Below, one piece after another: positions 32,400 through 40,879 of a stretch of 64,000 nt of DNA. Position 1 is the first letter of the stretch. Each line of letters begins with the position of its first letter. The notes under the pieces were generated by a model that was not told where the DNA came from, ran no database searches, and saw only the letters and a list, made by a program, of their open reading frames with translations. A program made the position numbers and the translations under genes. Source of the DNA: Alkalicoccobacillus murimartini (lineage in GTDB: Bacteria; Bacillota; Bacilli; Bacillales; Bacillaceae_D); contig NZ_JAUSUA010000006.1 in the NCBI RefSeq assembly GCF_030813245.1, positions 185,982 to 249,981 on the forward strand, read 5' to 3'.

Positions 32400-33419
32400 A
32401 TGACTAATTCTGATCACACTCAAAAAACTAAAAAATTAACACAACAGGTTTTACAATATGCCAAGGGTGAAAATAAACATAGTATTACTCAACTTCTTAA
32501 TACATTTATCCCATTTATTGCTCTATGGATAGGTGCTTATCTTTTAATGGACGTTTCTTATTGGTTGTCATTGCCACTCGTTATTGTTGCATCAGGCTTT
32601 CTTATTAGAATCTTTATTATCTTTCATGATTGCTGCCACGGATCTTTCTTCAAGAGTAAGAAGGTCAACAATATCCTTGGAACGATAACAGGTGTGATTA
32701 CTTTATTTCCATATCTTCAGTGGAAACGTGACCACTCGATTCATCATGCAACAAGCAGTAACTTAGATAAACGTGGAACAGGTGATATTTGGGTATTAAC
32801 AATTGAAGAATATCAAGCAGCTTCTTCTCGTGAGAAGATGATGTATCGACTATATAGAAATCCAATTGTCATGTTCGGCTTAGGCCCAATCTATCTTTTC
32901 TTGATCAAGAATCGTTTTAACCGCAAAGGAGCACCTTTAAAGGAACGAATGAACACTTACACAATTAACGGTTTAATTGTTGCGTTTGCTCTTTTCACAT
33001 GCTGGATTGTAGGTTGGCAGGCATTTGTTTTAATACAAGGACCTATTTTCTTTTTGTCTGGCATGCTTGGTATCTGGTTATTTTATGTCCAGCATACGTT
33101 TGAAGATACGTATTTCGAGGAAGATGAAAATTGGGATTATGTGAAAGCAGCAGTAGAAGGTAGCTCTTATTATAAGCTTCCTCCTTTACTTCAGTGGTTG
33201 ACCGGTAATATTGGCTACCATCATGTGCATCACCTTAGCCCTCGAATTCCAAATTATAAGCTTGCAGAAGCACATAATGGCACGGAACAATTAAAAAATA
33301 TTCCTACTGTGACATTAATGACTAGTCTTCAATCGTTAAAGTTTCGTCTATGGGATTCAACAGAAAAACGATTTGTTAGCTACAAAGCACTAAAAACAGC
33401 ACCACAATCAAATCATTGA
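32400..33419 (+). CDS. des: Membrane fatty acid (acyl-lipid) desaturase
   Basis: The 339-residue protein has the three His boxes of membrane desaturases: HDCCH, HSIHH and HHVHH (in GYHHVHHLSP), which bind the di-iron centre, with hydrophobic pairs of spans between them. It corresponds to B. subtilis Des, a delta-5 desaturase that puts a double bond into existing phospholipid chains at low temperature. It is directly followed by desK and desR, the system that senses membrane order and switches it on. A ribosome site GCGGAGGAG precedes the ATG. Confidence 0.95.
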   Translation: MTNSDHTQKTKKLTQQVLQYAKGENKHSITQLLNTFIPFIALWIGAYLLMDVSYWLSLPLVIVASGFLIRIFIIFHDCCHGSFFKSKKVNNILGTITGVITLFPYLQWKRDHSIHHATSSNLDKRGTGDIWVLTIEEYQAASSREKMMYRLYRNPIVMFGLGPIYLFLIKNRFNRKGAPLKERMNTYTINGLIVAFALFTCWIVGWQAFVLIQGPIFFLSGMLGIWLFYVQHTFEDTYFEEDENWDYVKAAVEGSSYYKLPPLLQWLTGNIGYHHVHHLSPRIPNYKLAEAHNGTEQLKNIPTVTLMTSLQSLKFRLWDSTEKRFVSYKALKTAPQSNH

Positions 33420-33438
33420 AACACTTTTATAGGTTGGG

Positions 33439-34599
33439 ATGAGTACACACATGTTAAATAAAATGCAAAAATTAAATCTCCATACCTACAGCGGAATATC
33501 GCCCTATATTTGGGCGGTATTCTTCATTCTACCCTTTTATTATATCTTTCAGTTCTCGTTTGAAGTTGATATGATCGCAAGTGTCATTTTAACAGTAAGC
33601 TTTTTTGTTTTTTATCGAATCGCCTTTCTATCAAAAGGTTGGCTGCTTTACCTTTGTACCTTTATCTTGATGGGTGTTTCTACATCAACGATCTTTTTAT
33701 TCGGTTACACATTTTTTGCCTTTTTTATTGCCTATTTTATTGGTAACATTAGGAATAAACGATCTTTTTATCTCCTTTATTTTATTCACTTAGGGACAAC
33801 ATCCTTCTCTATTAATTATGGAATTATAAATGAACCTAATTTATTTGTACCGCAGTTGGCCTTTGTTATCATTGCTTGGATTAGCGTTATCTTGCTTCCT
33901 TTTAGTACTCACAATAAAAATGAGCGGGATATATTAGAAGACAAGCTTGAAGATGCCAACGAGCAACTGTCTGAGTTGATTAAGATTAAGGAAAGACAGC
34001 GTATAGCAAGAGACCTTCATGACACATTAGGGCAGAGTCTCTCGATGATCGGGTTGAAGAGCGAGCTTGCTAGGAAGTTAATCTATAAGGATCCGCAACA
34101 GGCGGTCATAGAGATCAAGGAAGTACAACAAACGGCGAGAACGTCATTAAATGAAGTCCGCAAGCTGGTTTCATCAATGAGAGGGCTTAGGCTCAAAGAT
34201 GAGCGAACGTTGTCTGCACAGTTACTCAAGGCTGCCCATATTGCATGGGGCTGGCATGAAGAGGATAAAGATGTCTTAACAAATGTTAACCTCATTACGG
34301 AGAACATCTTAGCAATGTGTTTAAAAGAAGCGATAACAAATGTGGTGAAGCATAGTAACGCGACGACATGTGAAGTATATATTCAATCAAAAAATGATGA
34401 GCTAGTGATGATTGTTAGAGATAACGGTACATTCAAAGCCCAAGAGAATTATTTAGAAAAAGGGAATGGCCTTGCTGGAATGAAGGAACGTCTAGAGTTT
34501 GTAAATGGTAGCCTTGCTGTCGATACGACAGAAGGAACCGAGCTTAGTATCCAAGTACCTTATGATATAAAAATAATATACAAGGATGGGAATTCATGA
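33439..34599 (+). CDS. desK: DesK-type membrane thermosensor histidine kinase
   Basis: The 386-residue protein has five hydrophobic segments in residues about 20-160, a linker coiled coil (ILEDKLEDANEQLSEL), the HisKA_3 phospho-acceptor RIARDLHDTLGQSLS (His194), and an HATPase_c domain with EAITNVVKHSNA (N box) and DNGTF, GNGLAGMKERL. In B. subtilis DesK changes from phosphatase to kinase as the membrane thickens in the cold. Its end overlaps the desR start by four bases (ATGA), so the two are coupled. Confidence 0.94.
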   Translation: MSTHMLNKMQKLNLHTYSGISPYIWAVFFILPFYYIFQFSFEVDMIASVILTVSFFVFYRIAFLSKGWLLYLCTFILMGVSTSTIFLFGYTFFAFFIAYFIGNIRNKRSFYLLYFIHLGTTSFSINYGIINEPNLFVPQLAFVIIAWISVILLPFSTHNKNERDILEDKLEDANEQLSELIKIKERQRIARDLHDTLGQSLSMIGLKSELARKLIYKDPQQAVIEIKEVQQTARTSLNEVRKLVSSMRGLRLKDERTLSAQLLKAAHIAWGWHEEDKDVLTNVNLITENILAMCLKEAITNVVKHSNATTCEVYIQSKNDELVMIVRDNGTFKAQENYLEKGNGLAGMKERLEFVNGSLAVDTTEGTELSIQVPYDIKIIYKDGNS

Positions 34600-35195
34600 T
34601 TAGTATCTATATAGCTGAAGACCAGCAGCTTCTCCTTGGTGCACTTGAAGCATTACTTAATCTTGAAGACGACATGGAAATTGTTGGAAAAGGAAAAAGT
34701 GGGCAGGAAGCTGTAGATTATGTTCATAAGCATCAACCTGATGTGTGTATTATGGATATAGAAATGCCTGAGAAAACTGGGCTTGAAGCGGCAGAAGAAT
34801 TGAAGGCACTCGATTGTAAATTAGTGATTCTGACAACCTTTGCTAGGTCCGGTTATTTTCAACGAGCTCTTCAAGCGGGTGTTAGTGCATATCTATTAAA
34901 AGACAGCTCTAGTGATGAGCTAGCCCAGGCTATTCGTCTTGTAGTAGAAGGAAAACGAGTGTACGCTCCAGAATTAATGGATGATGTCTTTCGTGAAACA
35001 AACCCTCTTACTGAGCGTGAGAAAGCAGTTCTCTCTCTGATCGCAGATGGGAAAAGTACAAAGGAAATCTCGATTGAACTCGATATTAAGATTGGGACTG
35101 TTCGCAATTATGTCTCTGTTATTTTAGAGAAGTTAGATGTGAAAAATCGTATTGAAGCAGTAACGCACTCTAAGGAGAAGGGATGGTTTAGTTAA
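34596..35195 (+). CDS. desR: DesR response regulator (NarL/LuxR type)
   Basis: The 199-residue protein has a receiver domain with Asp54 in VCIMDIEMPEKTG as phospho-acceptor, the switch Thr in LTTFA, and Lys in YLLKDSS. The LuxR-type helix-turn-helix (LTEREKAVLSLIADGKSTKEISIEL) follows. The sequence is very close to what I recall of B. subtilis DesR, including EKLDVKNRIEAVT. It activates des transcription when phosphorylated. The likely binding site is the palindrome upstream of des. Confidence 0.95.
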   Translation: MISIYIAEDQQLLLGALEALLNLEDDMEIVGKGKSGQEAVDYVHKHQPDVCIMDIEMPEKTGLEAAEELKALDCKLVILTTFARSGYFQRALQAGVSAYLLKDSSSDELAQAIRLVVEGKRVYAPELMDDVFRETNPLTEREKAVLSLIADGKSTKEISIELDIKIGTVRNYVSVILEKLDVKNRIEAVTHSKEKGWFS

Positions 35196-35260
35196 CCAGT
35201 CTCTTCTTTATCATGTTATCATTTAGATAGGCAATGTAATTACAGCGTGGTAGTAAAGTT

Positions 35261-35290
35261 TTGAGCCTAAATAGTAGGCTTATTTTATTT
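35261..35290 (+). terminator. Probable terminator of the des operon
   Basis: AGCCTA/TAGGCT with a 5-base loop is followed by a T-rich stretch. Confidence 0.55.
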
Positions 35291-35312
35291 GATCGAAGAG
35301 AGGAGTTTTCTT

Positions 35313-36539
35313 ATGACAGAGAAGCAAGAGAAGTCAAGTGAAGCCATATTCTCGAAATCTTTTGATCGTAACCCGTACCCAATTTTTAAGCGTTTACGTC
35401 AGGAAGACCCTATTCGCAAAACCATGTTGCCAAGTGGTCATTATACATGGATTGTCACAACCTATAAGGATGCAGAAACCATACTTAAAGATAAACGCTT
35501 CATTAAAGATTATACAAACCTTATGGAATTTGAAAAGGAAGAAGATAGGTACGCACACACAAGTATCTTTGCCCGAAATATGTTATTTGCTGACCTGCCT
35601 GATCATCGTCGATTGCGTGGGTTAGTTCAGCAGGCATTCACGCCAAAAGTTATTGAGGAATTAAGACCTCGAATTCAAGAGATTACAGATGATTTATTAG
35701 ATCAAGTTGAACAAAACGGTAAAATGAACTTAATTGATGATTTTGCTTTTCCTCTCCCGATTATAGTGATCTGTGAAATGCTTGGTGTGCCAAGTGAAGA
35801 TCGAGATCAATTCAGAATGTGGTCTAATACATTGATTGAATCTACAGGAGATCCAGAGGATACAGAGAAAGTCATGTTGCATATGCAGCAGTTCACCCAA
35901 TATCTAACTGATTGGGTAGCGACACGTAGACATGAACCAAAAGAAGACCTTGTGAGTAAATTAATTCACGCAGAAGAAGAAGGGGATCGTCTTTCGGAGC
36001 AAGAGTTATACGGGGTAATTGCGTTATTAATCATGGCAGGTCATGAAACAACCGTAAATTTAATTAGTAACGGCGTCTTAGCCTTACTCAATCATCCGGA
36101 TCAGCTTGAGGCATTAAGAAAAGATCCATCTCTTATTAAGCCAGCAATTGAGGAATTTCTTCGCTTTGATGGTCCAGTTGAGTTCAGTACAGACCGATGG
36201 GCCATTGAAACGATAGAAATAGGAGGACAGATGATTCAAAAAGGGGACCATGTTTTGGTCGCATTAAATTCAGCAAACAGAGATGAATCTGTCTTTAATG
36301 ATCCTGATCTTTTTGATATTACAAGGGATTCGAGTAAACACCTTGCTTTTGGTAAAGGCATTCACTTTTGTTTAGGTGCTCCTTTAGCAAGACTTGAAGC
36401 AGAAATTGCTGTTGGCACTTTGTTGAATCGCTTGACTAACCTCAAACTAAATGTAGAAGAGCACAAGTTAATTTGGAGACCTAGTTTAATCATAAGAGGA
36501 TTAGAAGAGTTACCGATCACGTTTGAAAAAGTAAATTAA
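35313..36539 (+). CDS. Cytochrome P450
   Basis: The 408-residue protein shows all P450 signatures: I-helix MAGHETTVN (acid-Thr pair in AGHET), K-helix EEFLRFDGPV (E-x-x-R), and heme loop HLAFGKGIHFCLGAPLAR with Cys353 as heme ligand. No signal or anchor is present, so it is a soluble class I type enzyme that needs separate ferredoxin or flavodoxin partners. It resembles B. subtilis CYP107/CYP109-type enzymes acting on fatty acids or polyketides; its place after the desaturase locus may hint at lipids. TTG 35289 precedes the ribosome site GAGAGGAG; ATG 35313 is used. Confidence 0.94.
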   Translation: MTEKQEKSSEAIFSKSFDRNPYPIFKRLRQEDPIRKTMLPSGHYTWIVTTYKDAETILKDKRFIKDYTNLMEFEKEEDRYAHTSIFARNMLFADLPDHRRLRGLVQQAFTPKVIEELRPRIQEITDDLLDQVEQNGKMNLIDDFAFPLPIIVICEMLGVPSEDRDQFRMWSNTLIESTGDPEDTEKVMLHMQQFTQYLTDWVATRRHEPKEDLVSKLIHAEEEGDRLSEQELYGVIALLIMAGHETTVNLISNGVLALLNHPDQLEALRKDPSLIKPAIEEFLRFDGPVEFSTDRWAIETIEIGGQMIQKGDHVLVALNSANRDESVFNDPDLFDITRDSSKHLAFGKGIHFCLGAPLARLEAEIAVGTLLNRLTNLKLNVEEHKLIWRPSLIIRGLEELPITFEKVN

Positions 36540-36550
36540 ACGAAAAACAG

Positions 36551-36581
36551 GAAGACTGTCACTAAACCGACAGTCTTTTCA
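36551..36581 (+). terminator. Rho-independent terminator after the P450 gene
   Basis: AAGACTGTC/GACAGTCTT with an 8-base loop is followed by T-rich sequence. Confidence 0.8.
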
Positions 36582-36693
36582 CAATTTTTGAGAAAAGAAA
36601 ATAGCTTTAATGTTGAAAGATATCGGTAACTAATGAATACTTATACATAAGAGGTTTGATTGAAATGGTCAATCGAATGAGAGGTGATTAACA

Positions 36694-36945
36694 ATGGCTA
36701 TTTTAATGTTGCTTTTGTTTGTCGTGTTTCCAACGATATTGATTGTTTTAAGTATGTTTCTAAAGCGTTTCCGATACGTAGTGTTTCTGCTCGCTTTTCT
36801 CTTTCCATTTACACTTATTGTATGGGGATCTGATGTTGAAAGCATTAGAGCAAACTTAGATGGACTTGTTCTCTACACCGTATCATATAGTGCGATATCT
36901 GCAGTGACTATGATTATTTCAGCGAAAGTAAGAAAAACAAATTAG
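36694..36945 (+). CDS. Small integral membrane protein, unknown
   Basis: The 83-residue protein has three hydrophobic segments (about 2-22, 26-45 and 58-77) with SMFLKRFRYV and GSDVESIRANLDG between them. GAGAGGTGATTAACA precedes its ATG. No family is recognised. It lies 30 bases before the LOG-family gene and may be co-transcribed. Confidence 0.65.
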   Translation: MAILMLLLFVVFPTILIVLSMFLKRFRYVVFLLAFLFPFTLIVWGSDVESIRANLDGLVLYTVSYSAISAVTMIISAKVRKTN

Positions 36946-36974
36946 ATGAAAAGATAAAAAAGGGAGAGATTATC

Positions 36975-37553
36975 ATGCATGAGATAAAAAGAATAGCTGT
37001 TTTTTGTGGGTCGAGTGAGGGAGAGAATCCAATTTATATGGAGGAAGCTAGAAAGCTAGGAACGTTACTTGCTGAAAAAGGAATTGGTCTTGTTTATGGA
37101 GGGGCTCAAGTTGGTTGTATGGGAGCGGTTGCTAATGCTTGCTTAGAAGCTGGCGGAGAAGTGATCGGAGTAATTCCCGAAAAGCTGATGAATGTAGAGA
37201 TTGCGCATAATGGACTAACTGAACAGCATGTTGTTAAAACCATGCATGAGAGAAAAGCAATGATGGCTGACCTATCAGATGCTTTTATTGCTTTACCTGG
37301 AGGCGCCGGTACCTTGGAAGAATGGTTTGAAGTCTTTACATGGTCTCAGCTTGGTTATCACCACAAGCCATGCAGCTTTCTGAACATAAACGGGTTTTAC
37401 AATCCATTGCTACAAATGCTCGATCATACGATTGAACAAGGATTTATGAGACCGGCATACCAAGAGTTAATTATAACTGAGAACAAAGCAGAGGATTTAC
37501 TGGAAAAGCTGCATCAATTTCAACCGTTTGAAGTATCTAAATGGGGTAATTAA
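36975..37553 (+). CDS. LOG family protein (TIGR00730, YvdD-like)
   Basis: The 192-residue Rossmann-type protein has FCGSSEGENPIYMEEARKLG, VYGGAQVGCMGAVANA and the family signature PGGAGTLEEWFEVFTW. Family members cleave nucleoside 5'-monophosphates between base and ribose phosphate; plant and some bacterial enzymes release cytokinins. A general nucleotide-housecleaning role fits here, as a MazG-type pyrophosphohydrolase gene follows by 15 bases. GGGAGAG precedes ATG 36975. Confidence 0.94.
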   Translation: MHEIKRIAVFCGSSEGENPIYMEEARKLGTLLAEKGIGLVYGGAQVGCMGAVANACLEAGGEVIGVIPEKLMNVEIAHNGLTEQHVVKTMHERKAMMADLSDAFIALPGGAGTLEEWFEVFTWSQLGYHHKPCSFLNINGFYNPLLQMLDHTIEQGFMRPAYQELIITENKAEDLLEKLHQFQPFEVSKWGN

Positions 37554-37567
37554 GGGTGTGTCAGTGA

Positions 37568-37897
37568 ATGAATAGTAAGGACTTTCAAGAGTGGGTAAAA
37601 GTTAAGTACGCAGAGCGAGGTTGGTCAGATCTTGATATTTTTGTGCGGATTGGTTTTCTTGCTGAAGAAACTGGCGAAGTAGCAAGAGCGATCCGAGCGT
37701 TGGAAATTGGTCGAGACAGACCGGATGAGTCTAAAAGGTCATATGAGGAGAATAAACTTGAACTGACTGAAGAATTGGGGGACGTATTAGGTAACCTACT
37801 CGTTATTGCCAATCAATACGACATTACATTAGACGAAATATTTGAAGCGCATAAGCAAAAATTAACGAACAGATACGTGGAGGCCAGTCAAGAATGA
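37568..37897 (+). CDS. MazG-like nucleotide pyrophosphohydrolase
   Basis: The 109-residue all-helical protein has GFLAEETGEVARAIRALE and LTEELGDVLGNLLVIANQY, the E-x-x-E and E-x-x-D metal sites of MazG/dUTPase-like enzymes. It should hydrolyse an NTP to NMP and pyrophosphate. It is the middle gene of a row and its TGA overlaps the next ATG (ATGA). Confidence 0.92.
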   Translation: MNSKDFQEWVKVKYAERGWSDLDIFVRIGFLAEETGEVARAIRALEIGRDRPDESKRSYEENKLELTEELGDVLGNLLVIANQYDITLDEIFEAHKQKLTNRYVEASQE

Positions 37898-38439
37898 GCA
37901 AATCAGAAGATAAGAGCGAGTGGCCTGTTTGGGCAGAAGAGACGATAATCATAGAAGAATCAAGCTTAGAATGGCAAATAAAAGGGGAAGAAGAAAAGAG
38001 ACATTTGCATGCGTTACTTCAACCGCTTGAGGTTCAAGCTGTTGAACATATAGGTAGCACCTCTATTCCCTCCTTACCTGCTAAACCGATTATTGATATC
38101 ATGGCAAAAGTGAAGTCTTTTGACAAAATCGAAGAAATCATAGCTACATTAAGTAAGCATGATTGGAACTATGTTCCTCCGAACCTTGACCAGAGGGAGT
38201 GGAGGAAATACTTTGTGAAAGTACATAACAACAAACGAGTGGCTCATCTACATATAGTCAAAGAAGGTACAGTGAAATGGGACGAGCATATACAATTCCG
38301 TGACACACTGCGAAGCCAACCCGTGTTAGTTAAAGAATATGCAGAGTTAAAAAAGAAGCTTGCCACCAAATTCGAGAATAATCGTGAAGCCTATACAGAG
38401 GCAAAGTCTGAGTTTATTCAATCTGTTTTGAAGAGATAA
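37894..38439 (+). CDS. GrpB family (UPF0157) nucleotidyltransferase-fold protein
   Basis: The 181-residue protein has VEHIGSTSIPSLPAKPIIDIMAKV, the family signature with the G-S-T-S and D-x-D-like residues of a nucleotidyltransferase fold, then REWRKYFVK and a C-terminal TEAKSEFIQSVL helix. The family is widespread but has no proven reaction. An N-terminal stretch (KSEWPVWAEETI) adds about 20 residues. It is translationally coupled to the MazG-like gene. Confidence 0.9.
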   Translation: MSKSEDKSEWPVWAEETIIIEESSLEWQIKGEEEKRHLHALLQPLEVQAVEHIGSTSIPSLPAKPIIDIMAKVKSFDKIEEIIATLSKHDWNYVPPNLDQREWRKYFVKVHNNKRVAHLHIVKEGTVKWDEHIQFRDTLRSQPVLVKEYAELKKKLATKFENNREAYTEAKSEFIQSVLKR

Positions 38440-38513
38440 AGTTGAGGCAACAGTGGCACAAGAACCAAACCATAGCTAACGTCATCATAAAATTTTACAA
38501 AGGGGTGACCCAA

Positions 38514-39590
38514 ATGAAGCAAGCAAGCTTGTACGATCGTTTACATCTTACACACCCAATTATCCAAGCTCCTATGGCAGGAGGGATTTCTACCCCTGAG
38601 TTAACTGCAGCCGTTTCAAATAACGGTTGTTTAGGAATGATAGCCGCGGGATATTTAGATTCGAAAGCGCTTCTTAAACAAATCAAAGAGGTCAAAAAGA
38701 AGACAAAGAACTGGTTTGGAGTCAATGTCTTTGTGCCAAATGATTATGAGATAGAGGATTGTGCCCTACATACATCAAAAACTCTGCTTGAACCTATTCA
38801 TGAAAGCCTTCAAATAAATCAGCTAGATGTTTCACTACCCGAGTCGAAACATGACGTAGCCAACTACCACCAACTAATTGATGTAATTATTCAAGAGAAC
38901 GTTCCAGTGTGTACATTTACATTTGGATTGCCATCTAGTGATCTGATTCGGCGATTAAAAGAGCAAGATATCGTAATGATCGGAACTGCTACTACGGTTA
39001 AAGAAGCGATTGAAATTGAGCGGGCCGGCCTAGACATGGTTATTTTGCAAGGTAGTGAAGCGGGAGGTCACAGGGCTACGTTCCTTCACTCAGAAGAAGA
39101 AGGGCTTATAGGCTTAATGGCGTTGATCCCACAGGCTATAAGACTCATTAAGATTCCTGTTATTGCTGCTGGTGGAATTATGGATGGACGGGGCTTAATG
39201 GCCTCCCGTTGTTTGGGCGCAGCAGCTGTTCAAATGGGGACTGCGTTTTTAACATGTATCGAAAGTGGAGCCTCTGATATACATAAGCAAGCAGTGACAA
39301 AAGCAACAGACAGTCAAACTACCTTAACAAGTTCATTCTCTGGAAAAAAAGCAAGAGGGATCAATAATACATTTATCCGAATGATGCAGAAGCATGAGAA
39401 TGATTTACCGGTTTTCCCAATTCAGAACGCCCTAACAAAATCGATTCGCACTGCCTCTTCAAATCAAAACAATCGAGAATTTATGTCACTTTGGTCTGGT
39501 CAAAGTCCGATGCTTGCAAATATCCAAACAGCAGAAGAACTGATTGAGCGGGTGATGGAGGAAGCGGAGGAGATTTGGAATGGAATCTAG
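38514..39590 (+). CDS. Nitronate monooxygenase (FMN-dependent)
   Basis: The 358-residue TIM-barrel protein starts at ATG 38514, placed by AAAGGGGTGA. IIQAPMAGGISTPELTAAVSNNGCLG marks the first strand, VILQGSEAGGHRATF holds the catalytic His, and PVIAAGGIMDGRGLMASRCLGAAAVQMGTAFL is the FMN phosphate site. The enzyme oxidises toxic nitronates such as propionate 3-nitronate. An upstream in-frame ATG (38442) would add a 24-residue leader without a ribosome site and is rejected. Confidence 0.93.
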   Translation: MKQASLYDRLHLTHPIIQAPMAGGISTPELTAAVSNNGCLGMIAAGYLDSKALLKQIKEVKKKTKNWFGVNVFVPNDYEIEDCALHTSKTLLEPIHESLQINQLDVSLPESKHDVANYHQLIDVIIQENVPVCTFTFGLPSSDLIRRLKEQDIVMIGTATTVKEAIEIERAGLDMVILQGSEAGGHRATFLHSEEEGLIGLMALIPQAIRLIKIPVIAAGGIMDGRGLMASRCLGAAAVQMGTAFLTCIESGASDIHKQAVTKATDSQTTLTSSFSGKKARGINNTFIRMMQKHENDLPVFPIQNALTKSIRTASSNQNNREFMSLWSGQSPMLANIQTAEELIERVMEEAEEIWNGI

Positions 39591-39613
39591 GGAAGGAAGG
39601 TAGGAGGTCTCAG

Positions 39614-40249
39614 ATGAAAGCAATTTTATTTGATTTTGATGGCACTTTAGCGAACACATTGCCTGTCTGCTTTAAAGCTTTCCAAGAAGTATTTGAGAAA
39701 TTTGATGAGAGAGAGCTGACAAATGAGGATATTAAAAGCATGTTTGGACCTTCTGAGACGGGGATTATTCGAGAAAACCTCAAGCATGTAGAATCGTCCA
39801 GTGCGATTGAATTGTATTATAAAGTGTACGCTGAGAACCATAACAAGTTGGTCCCTCAATCTTTGGAAATGATTGAGTTATTGCGAGACTTAAAGTGTAA
39901 AGGGTATCAAGTAGGTATTGTTACAGGGAAAGCTCAGCGCAGTCTAACTGTATCTTTAGAAGCCCTGCACATGACATCGTATTTTGACGTGGTGATAACA
40001 GGAGATGACGTCACGTATGCAAAACCTCACCCAGAAGGCATTCAAGAAGCAATGAAAAAACTTGGAGTGACAAAAGAGGATACGGTGTACCTTGGTGATA
40101 GTGATGCCGATATTCTGGCAGGGCATGATGCCGGTGTACGTACAGTTGGTGTCCACTGGTTGCCTGACTATCGACCAACTTTTTCTCAGAAACCAGATGT
40201 TTTATGTTATAGAACATCTCAATTGCTCACAAGCCTTGGTGAAGAGTAA
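39614..40249 (+). CDS. HAD family hydrolase (phosphoglycolate-phosphatase-like)
   Basis: The 211-residue protein has motif I ILFDFDGTLANT, motif II GIVTGKA, and motif III/IV KPHPEGIQEAMKKLG followed by VYLGDSDADILAGHDAGVRTVGV. The cap domain between is helical, as in Gph/PpaX-type enzymes. The substrate is probably a small phospho-compound. TAGGAGGTC just before ATG 39614 fixes the start; the longer in-frame ATG at 39575 overlaps the previous gene. Confidence 0.92.
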   Translation: MKAILFDFDGTLANTLPVCFKAFQEVFEKFDERELTNEDIKSMFGPSETGIIRENLKHVESSSAIELYYKVYAENHNKLVPQSLEMIELLRDLKCKGYQVGIVTGKAQRSLTVSLEALHMTSYFDVVITGDDVTYAKPHPEGIQEAMKKLGVTKEDTVYLGDSDADILAGHDAGVRTVGVHWLPDYRPTFSQKPDVLCYRTSQLLTSLGEE

Positions 40250-40259
40250 TGATCCTTCG

Positions 40260-40288
40260 TTGACACTTACCTACTAGTAAGTTAGTAT
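40260..40288 (+). promoter_or_regulatory. Consensus promoter with embedded operator, giving a leaderless tetR mRNA
   Basis: TTGACA (40260-40265), exactly 17 bp, then TAGTAT (40283-40288). The spacer contains the inverted repeat ACTTAC-CTACTA-GTAAGT (40265-40282), a natural TetR operator. The start of transcription, seven bases past the -10, would be 40295, which is the A of the tetR ATG. Confidence 0.75.
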
Positions 40289-40294
40289 AAAAAA

Positions 40295-40858
40295 ATGAAA
40301 AATAGAAAAGAACAAATCATTACATTAGCTGTAGAGAAGATTCAAGAAATGGGTTATAGGTCCTTTAGCTACGATGATTTATCGAAAGAGTTACATGTGA
40401 CGAAAGCTAGCATACATTATCATTTTGAAAAGAAAGAAGACTTAGGTTTGGCTGTTTGCTCCTATCTACGTGAAGGTTTAGAAGAGCTGATAAATGAGAT
40501 TAACCATTCATCCATTCAAGTGAAAGATCGACCTTATGCTTTTATTCTAAGAAGGATAGAACATATATCTTCAACTGGCATTTGCCCGATAACGGCTTTT
40601 CAAGCAGATATGAATGAGTTAACGTACGATTTGCAAGAAGCAGTTACGAATGTAAGTCAATTAGAAGCCAATAGTATGGTCCGATTAGTAGGAGATGCTA
40701 AGAAAGATGGAGCCATTCAGGGAATAAAGAAAGAAGAAATAGAAGATTTGTCTTGGTTATTGCTTTCAACAATTAAAGGTGGCTTGCAATATCAGCGTGC
40801 GATAAATGAAACGGTGTTAGAAAAGATACTAAGCCAGGTAAGACTTCTTCTAAAATAG
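40295..40858 (+). CDS. TetR family regulator, probably from a leaderless mRNA
   Basis: The 187-residue protein has a full TetR HTH at the N-terminus (KEQIITLAVEKIQEMGYRSFSYDDLSKELHVTKASIHYHFEKKEDLG) and a C-terminal helical domain with TGICPITAFQADMNELTYDLQEAV, as in the TetR_C_11 (YxaF/LmrA) type. There is no ribosome site before ATG 40295; only A-residues separate it from the -10 element. Any later start would remove the DNA-binding domain. It is followed by a FabF-like gene 21 bases on and probably represses its own operon. Confidence 0.9.
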   Translation: MKNRKEQIITLAVEKIQEMGYRSFSYDDLSKELHVTKASIHYHFEKKEDLGLAVCSYLREGLEELINEINHSSIQVKDRPYAFILRRIEHISSTGICPITAFQADMNELTYDLQEAVTNVSQLEANSMVRLVGDAKKDGAIQGIKKEEIEDLSWLLLSTIKGGLQYQRAINETVLEKILSQVRLLLK

Positions 40859-40879
40859 AAAAATCGAGGTGCATGAACA

